Shown here one piece after another: positions 33,150 through 37,220 of a stretch of 37,220 nt of DNA; positions within the stretch are counted from its first letter, which is position 1, and every line of letters begins with the position of its first letter. The stretch lies in the NCBI RefSeq assembly GCF_001293735.1, contig NZ_BCAH01000012.1, positions 1 through 37,220 of the forward strand, given 5' to 3'. Position numbers and translations under genes: made by a program. The notes beneath the pieces are model-generated. The model was not told the DNA's origin, made no database searches, and worked only from the letters and a program-made list of their open reading frames with translations. This DNA is from Limosilactobacillus gorillae (GTDB lineage: Bacteria > Bacillota > Bacilli > Lactobacillales > Lactobacillaceae).

Positions 33150-34172
33150 TTGAATTCAAATAAGGTGAAGACTATCGGTAAAGAAGAAAACTGGGTTGTT
33201 GTTGAGCACCGTGGGACAAAAATTGAGCCTGGATCTCTTCAACTAATTACCAAACTCCTAACGGTGGGGGCCAGTCCAGTTGTTGCTGTCTTATTAACGA
33301 CGGAAGAAGATAAAAGTTCTCTTTTAAATGAGTTACGTTCATATGGTGCAGATCGAATTCTAGTAATTACACAATCGTATTTTAATGATGATTGCTCACA
33401 GGAATTGGCTGCGGACTCCATTTATGCTTTAACAGAACTTCTAACTTGCCCTAATTCCATCCTATTCAGTGCAACAATCTGGGGGCGTTCCGTTGCCCCA
33501 AGATTACAGGGTAAGTTGGATACAGGATTAACGGCTGACTGTATTGATCTACACCTTGCGGATGGAAATATATTGGTTGGTACGAAGCCGTCGTACGGTG
33601 ATCAGATTATGTGTGAGATTACATGTCCGAACGCACGTCCGCAAATGTTTACAGTACGACCTAACGTATTTTTGGCAAAGAAAGTGGCCCCAACTCCTGA
33701 GACAGCAGTGAAAGAACAAAAATTAGGTACAGGTATGGATGAGAAAGATTCATTAAAGAAGACCATTCGGGCAACTACTAGCGCTGTTAAAGTTCAGGAT
33801 AACCAGCTTACGCAGGCAAGTATTATCTTAGCGCTTGGACGAGGGGCTGCCAGTGCCGAGATAGTAGAGTCAGCACGAAAACTGGCCCAGAAGATAGGAG
33901 CTAGTCTGGGCGTTACTAGGCCATTGGCAGGGAATAATGGATTCTCATATGATCAGCAAATTGGTCAAAGTGGGGTTAGTGTGGCTCCTGACCTGATTAT
34001 TAATTTAGGTATTTCAGGATCTGCACAGTATGTAAGTGGTATGGATAAATCTAAGACCATTGTCTCAGTTAATATTGATCCTAATGCACCCATCCTATCT
34101 TTTTCAGATTATTATTACGTCGGTAAGGCGGAAACCTTCTTATCAGCACTTAGTACACAGTTAGGAATATAG
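33150..34172 (+). CDS. etfA: Electron transfer flavoprotein, alpha subunit
   Basis: A 340-residue EtfA. The C-terminal FAD domain is clear (RPLAGNNGFSYDQQIGQSG; PDLIINLGISGSAQYVSGM; TIVSVNIDPNAPILSFSDYYYVG). The N-terminal domain is more divergent. The start is TTG at 33150, with AAGGAG nine bases upstream. The gene closes the three-gene dehydrogenase-EtfBA operon. No ferredoxin-like [4Fe-4S] insertion is seen at its N-terminus. No convincing terminator was found after it. Confidence 0.88.
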   Translation: MNSNKVKTIGKEENWVVVEHRGTKIEPGSLQLITKLLTVGASPVVAVLLTTEEDKSSLLNELRSYGADRILVITQSYFNDDCSQELAADSIYALTELLTCPNSILFSATIWGRSVAPRLQGKLDTGLTADCIDLHLADGNILVGTKPSYGDQIMCEITCPNARPQMFTVRPNVFLAKKVAPTPETAVKEQKLGTGMDEKDSLKKTIRATTSAVKVQDNQLTQASIILALGRGAASAEIVESARKLAQKIGASLGVTRPLAGNNGFSYDQQIGQSGVSVAPDLIINLGISGSAQYVSGMDKSKTIVSVNIDPNAPILSFSDYYYVGKAETFLSALSTQLGI

Positions 34173-34215
34173 AGGAGTAGGGAGCGATTAGTTTAGAACT
34201 CTTGGGCTGTGTAGC

Positions 34216-34243
34216 TTGTATTTGTACTCGAGAATTCTAAATA
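34216..34243 (+). promoter_or_regulatory. Candidate promoter of the pgaC-like operon
   Basis: TTGTAT, a 16-base spacer and TAAATA lie about 57 bases before the glycosyltransferase ATG. The match is moderate; GAATTC occurs twice nearby. Confidence 0.3.
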
Positions 34244-34299
34244 TTGAATTCCCGTTAAGCAACAGCTAAACACTATTTTTTAATTAAGGAAATTATTTT

Positions 34300-35523
34300 A
34301 TGATAGGTACATTTGAGCTATTTTACCCTATTGTCATGTCTTTAATATGGATTATAGGGGCGCTCTTTTATGAAATTTATAGTATTTACCAGGTAAAGCA
34401 ATCAAGGAAGATCTGTAAAAGTCAGTTAGACCCTTCAGTTGATATTTTTATGTCTTGCTACAACGAGGAGACAGTTTTAGGTGATGCCGTTAAATCATTG
34501 GAGCAATTGGAATATTCAAATTATTCACTAATCCTAATTGATGATTTGAGTACAGATCATACTCTGTCAATTATGAGAGATCTAGAACAAAAGTATTCCA
34601 ACATAAAAATTATCGCGTCTAATGAGAACAAGGGGAAGGCGTCCGAACTGAATGCGGCTTTATCCAAAAGTACAGCTAAGTACATTCTGTGCGTTGATGC
34701 GGACTCAATTTTTGATAAATCATCCTTATCTCATTTAGTAAATTTTCTAGAACTCAATCCTAAATGTGGAGCAGTCACTGGGAGACCCATGGTTAAAAAT
34801 ACGAGGACAATTTTGGGTAAGCTGCAGTTTCTAGAGTATTACATGAATATTGATTTTATTAAAAGAGCACAGTTCTTATTAACCAATCGGATTTTGACTA
34901 TTTCTGGTGTTCTAACTCTGTTTCGAAGAAATGCATTGGAGAATGTCCATGGCTGGAATCCTTCAGCAATGACGGAAGATATTGATATAACCTGGCGACT
35001 ATATCAGAAAAAGTGGCTTTGCGGCTATGAGCCTCATGCCATCTGTCATATTTTCGTTCCGGAGACAATTTCTGGATTTTTGAATCAACGGAAACGATGG
35101 GCATGGGGTGGGGTAGAAGTACTCCGCAAACGAATGAATAGGTTGTTTAGGATTTCCTGGGGTGAAGGATTACTGACGTTAGATGTAATCTTAAGCTATG
35201 TTTGGATCTTTTTAGTCAGCATTTCCTTTCTCCAATTCTTTTTTACGTATTTATTTCAGCATAACCTAGGATTGCGGCTAGATGTTATTACCATTTATTT
35301 TGGTTCTACATTACTTTTCTATTTCATTTCTAGACTAATTAATTCTAAAAATAAATTATTACATGTTCCGTGGGGGATATTTTGGTTATTACCGGTATAT
35401 TTCTATCTCTATTGGCTATACAACATAATTGTTACCTTCATGGCCTTCTATCACTTATTTGATAACATTAAATACGCTGCTTGGGGTGAATCGGACCGAG
35501 GGAATATACAACACTATGATTAA
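34300..35523 (+). CDS. pgaC: Poly-N-acetylglucosamine synthase-like glycosyltransferase
   Basis: A 407-residue membrane GT2 enzyme like PgaC/IcaA. One N-terminal membrane helix (about residues 7-30) precedes the catalytic domain, which has all expected motifs: Asp81-Asp82, DAD at 133-135, TED at 225-227, and QRKRW at 263-267. Three or four C-terminal helices follow (about 290-395). It should polymerise N-acetylglucosamine from UDP-GlcNAc at the membrane. The next two genes are translationally coupled and encode a small membrane partner and a deacetylase, as in ica/pga operons. Hyaluronan or other beta-glycan products are alternatives, but the deacetylase favours PNAG. Confidence 0.87.
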   Translation: MIGTFELFYPIVMSLIWIIGALFYEIYSIYQVKQSRKICKSQLDPSVDIFMSCYNEETVLGDAVKSLEQLEYSNYSLILIDDLSTDHTLSIMRDLEQKYSNIKIIASNENKGKASELNAALSKSTAKYILCVDADSIFDKSSLSHLVNFLELNPKCGAVTGRPMVKNTRTILGKLQFLEYYMNIDFIKRAQFLLTNRILTISGVLTLFRRNALENVHGWNPSAMTEDIDITWRLYQKKWLCGYEPHAICHIFVPETISGFLNQRKRWAWGGVEVLRKRMNRLFRISWGEGLLTLDVILSYVWIFLVSISFLQFFFTYLFQHNLGLRLDVITIYFGSTLLFYFISRLINSKNKLLHVPWGIFWLLPVYFYLYWLYNIIVTFMAFYHLFDNIKYAAWGESDRGNIQHYD

Positions 35524-35773
35524 ATACTTAGAAAAATTTGTAAAAGTTCTTATTTCGATTCTGTTGGGTATCCTTCAATTAGGATTAATTGTCCTGTTCT
35601 TCCTGTTTTTGTCAGGTAGCCCTAATGAAGAAGCCGTAAATTTGTTTATTTTGTTTAATTGTGATTTGAATACCTTTCTCAAGACCATTGATATAGTCTT
35701 ATATTCAATATTAATCATTATTGGTTTGTCGACCCTAAGACTGGGATGGCTATTACTTAAGGAGAAAAAATGA
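35516..35773 (+). CDS. IcaD/PgaD-like small membrane protein
   Basis: An 85-residue protein with two membrane helices (about residues 10-33 and 56-78). Position and topology match IcaD/PgaD, which the synthase needs for full activity. The sequence itself is too divergent to assign by motif. ATG 35516 overlaps the synthase stop by eight bases and gives a normal size; an in-frame extension to 35429 lies entirely inside the synthase gene and was rejected. Its stop overlaps the deacetylase start (ATGA). Confidence 0.65.
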   Translation: MIKYLEKFVKVLISILLGILQLGLIVLFFLFLSGSPNEEAVNLFILFNCDLNTFLKTIDIVLYSILIIIGLSTLRLGWLLLKEKK

Positions 35774-36654
35774 TTGAAAAACTTTGGCATAAGCTGTTTA
35801 TATGCATAATTATCATAACTGGTCTTTCGGTCATTCACTTCACTTATCACAAATCACTTCAGCAAAATGAGCAACAACGTGACGTTAGTAAAGGGACGTT
35901 AAGCGTAAGAGATAGACGAAAAAACGGAATAATGGTCCTATGTTATCATCGAATTACTAAATATAACTTTAGTAACAATTCCGTTAAAGCATTGACAAAC
36001 AATTCTCAAATTCATGAGTATTCAGTAAGTCAAGACAAATTTGAATATCAGGTTAAATATTTAAAAAAGCACCATGTTCGGTTTATCTCCGCTGATCAAA
36101 TGGTGGCTTTGGTAAAAAAAGGAAAGCCGCTACAACACCAATATGTTGTTATTACCTTTGACGATTTTGATCAAACTGTTTACGATAATGGACTGCCCTT
36201 TTTGAAAAAGAATAAGATTCCGTTTACAGTTTTTACTGTAACGGGGACAACTGGTGACTATAATGGGGGGACTAAATTAGTTAGCTGGAGTCAAATTAGA
36301 AAGATGTCTTCTAATCCTTTAGTAACTGTCGGATTGCATACAAACAACCTACATTATTTGGTTCATAATAAATCAGCGGTCACCACTCCTGGTAAATTTA
36401 AGAGATTTAAAAAAGACTATAAGCAATCTCAAAAAATAATGGTTAAAAATTTGGGGAAACCATCTTCATTTTTTGCCTATCCATATGGTGATGGCAATCA
36501 GCAAACCCAACAATACCTAGTCAAGAATGGGATTGTAACCTTTTCCTTAAATATAGGGATCATTACTGAAAAGTCGGATCTTACTAACAGTTTGCCTAGG
36601 GTGATGGTTGATGATAAAACTTGGGAAAAGGTTGTTAGGTTATGGTTAAAATGA
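35770..36654 (+). CDS. PNAG-type polysaccharide deacetylase
   Basis: A 294-residue protein of the IcaB/PgaB deacetylase group. An N-terminal membrane anchor or signal (about residues 8-26) is followed by the NodB domain (about 50-290). Metal and catalytic residues are seen: VLCYHRI at 57-63, TFDD with Asp131-Asp132, and H190-TNNL-H195 with the five-residue spacing of PgaB. FAYPYGDG near 222 is also typical. The usual TFDDG/TFDDGY reads TFDDFD here. It would remove some acetyl groups from the polymer outside the cell, giving charged, surface-attached PNAG. AAGGAG precedes the ATG. Confidence 0.88.
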   Translation: MIEKLWHKLFICIIIITGLSVIHFTYHKSLQQNEQQRDVSKGTLSVRDRRKNGIMVLCYHRITKYNFSNNSVKALTNNSQIHEYSVSQDKFEYQVKYLKKHHVRFISADQMVALVKKGKPLQHQYVVITFDDFDQTVYDNGLPFLKKNKIPFTVFTVTGTTGDYNGGTKLVSWSQIRKMSSNPLVTVGLHTNNLHYLVHNKSAVTTPGKFKRFKKDYKQSQKIMVKNLGKPSSFFAYPYGDGNQQTQQYLVKNGIVTFSLNIGIITEKSDLTNSLPRVMVDDKTWEKVVRLWLK

Positions 36655-36737
36655 CAATAATTAAAGCTCGTTTTCAAATCTTGGGTGACGAACCGATAGA
36701 AGAAAATAAACTGGTTTGTTATCAACAAATTTATTAA
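36651..36737 (+). CDS. 28-codon frame overlapping the deacetylase stop
   Basis: ATG overlaps the deacetylase stop (ATGA) and opens a 28-residue frame (MTIIKARFQILGDEPIEENK at its start). The overlap looks like translational coupling, so this may be the residue of a fourth operon gene or chance. No family recognised. Confidence 0.2.
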   Translation: MTIIKARFQILGDEPIEENKLVCYQQIY

Positions 36738-36765
36738 ACGTAAACCGGTCAGCAGTATGAGTAGT

Positions 36766-36808
36766 TACCGTTATTTTTAGGGATGTTTAAAGCCTTGGGA
36801 TAACGGTA
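36766..36808. repeat. Inverted repeat in intergenic region
   Basis: TACCGTTAT and ATAACGGTA form a perfect 9-bp inverted repeat with a 25-base interior. It lies between the PNAG operon and the broken dehydrogenase. It could be a weak terminator or an operator; no strong T run follows. Confidence 0.35.
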
Positions 36809-36865
36809 TTTCTATAAAAAGTTATTAATCTTATGTATTTGGTTAAATTGAAGGGAGATTAAAGT

Positions 36866-37108
36866 ATGTCAAAGATTTTAATTACCGGTTCCTCAACCGG
36901 TGTTGGGGCTTTAGCCGCTCAAGCTTTGATTAAATAAGGTCATGAAGTAGTCTTGCATGCGCGCAATGAGGAACGAAAGAAAGCCATTATGGTAGAAAAC
37001 CCTGGAGCTACTCAGGTAATTGTTGGTAACTCATCAAATTTGGAAGAAACTAAAAATCTTGCTCGTCAGGCCAATAAAGTCGGTCCATTTGATGTGGTAA
37101 TTCATTGA
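36866..37108 (+). pseudogene. Broken short-chain dehydrogenase/reductase
   Basis: The frame begins with a good ribosome binding site (AGGGAG) and encodes the Rossmann motif MSKILITGSSTGVGALAAQA, then hits an in-frame TAA at 36935-36937 (codon 24). The same frame continues as GHEVVLHARNEERKKAI and FDVVIH, the segment that normally leads into the NNAG-type motif. There it meets TGA at 37106, and the sequence changes into a hairpin element. Thus the gene has a nonsense mutation and is also truncated at about one third of normal length. The intact gene was probably an SDR-family NAD(P)-dependent oxidoreductase. Confidence 0.85.
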
Positions 37109-37113
37109 TATAT

Positions 37114-37156
37114 TATGGGCTGGATACCCGTCACTTTAGTGATGGGAGGAAAGCCC
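37114..37156 (+). repeat. Hairpin element, right copy of the end repeat
   Basis: A nested hairpin: outer arms GGGCT/AGCCC (37117-37121 and 37152-37156) and inner arms CCCGTCAC/GTGATGGG around the loop TTTA. The first 18 bases recur inverted at positions 1-18. The shape recalls the subterminal hairpins at ends of IS200/IS605-type elements and their TnpB-associated RNAs, but no transposase is present in the window. It directly abuts the truncated dehydrogenase. Confidence 0.5.
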
Positions 37157-37162
37157 CCACTC

Positions 37163-37186
37163 AAGCACCTACGGTGCTTCTTTTTT
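37163..37186 (+). terminator. Intrinsic terminator at the right end
   Basis: AAGCACC-TAC-GGTGCTT forms a 7-bp stem with a 3-base loop, followed by C and six T residues. Confidence 0.75.
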
Positions 37187-37220
37187 GACCTTTTCCCTTT
37201 CTTTTTGCACATCTAAATAT

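Noticed and set aside
35429-35515. N-terminal extension of the small PgaD-like protein
   Set aside because: It lies fully inside the glycosyltransferase gene and has no ribosome binding site; ATG 35516 gives the expected size and topology.
1-37220. CRISPR array, tRNA or rRNA genes
   Set aside because: No regularly spaced repeats with unique spacers and no tRNA or rRNA signature were seen on either strand; the 11-bp repeats at 27086 are too short and have no spacers.

Overview
The window looks like a chromosomal segment of a lactic acid bacterium of the Lactobacillaceae, most plausibly a Limosilactobacillus-type heterofermenter. This rests on the mix of genes (nucleoside 2-deoxyribosyltransferase, PnuC, T-box controlled asnB, two-subunit fumarase/tartrate dehydratase), strong AGGAGG-type ribosome binding sites, several TTG starts and moderate to low GC. 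The species cannot be named from the sequence alone.

Left third (1-11.5 kb), mostly housekeeping and metabolic: an orphan LuxR-type response regulator; an AraC regulator followed by the two subunits of a class I fumarase/tartrate dehydratase and a DASS dicarboxylate carrier; asparagine synthetase behind an Asn-type T-box leader; a LacI regulator with a nucleoside deoxyribosyltransferase; a small membrane protein; a flavodoxin; and PnuC behind a structured leader that could be a riboswitch.

Centre (11.7-27 kb), the main feature: a complete Firmicutes type VII secretion locus (T7SSb). A LysM-CHAP cell wall hydrolase is divergent from esxA, which is followed by esaA, essA, esaB, essB and essC in the order known from Staphylococcus. 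Directly downstream is an effector module: two small helical proteins resembling LXG partner proteins, a 212-aa adaptor with a DUF4176-like domain, an LXG-like 548-aa effector with a C-terminal glycine zipper, two membrane proteins that are the natural immunity candidates, and a stand-alone DUF4176-like protein. Base composition drops sharply from mid-essC into this module, which suggests the essC tail and its cargo were exchanged as a unit.

Right third (27-37 kb), accessory: a DUF1269 glycine-zipper protein behind four direct repeats spaced exactly 11 bp (an OmpR-type regulator site); an MFS carrier plus a cytoplasmic DUF1593 nucleoside-hydrolase-like protein; an acyl-CoA dehydrogenase with EtfB and EtfA, unusual for lactobacilli and with a bifurcating-type EtfB motif; a three-gene poly-N-acetylglucosamine-type operon (glycosyltransferase, small membrane partner, deacetylase); and a broken short-chain dehydrogenase that ends at a hairpin element. 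An 18-nt sequence of that element recurs inverted at base 1, so the window is bounded by inverted copies of a repeat, possibly IS200/IS605-type ends.
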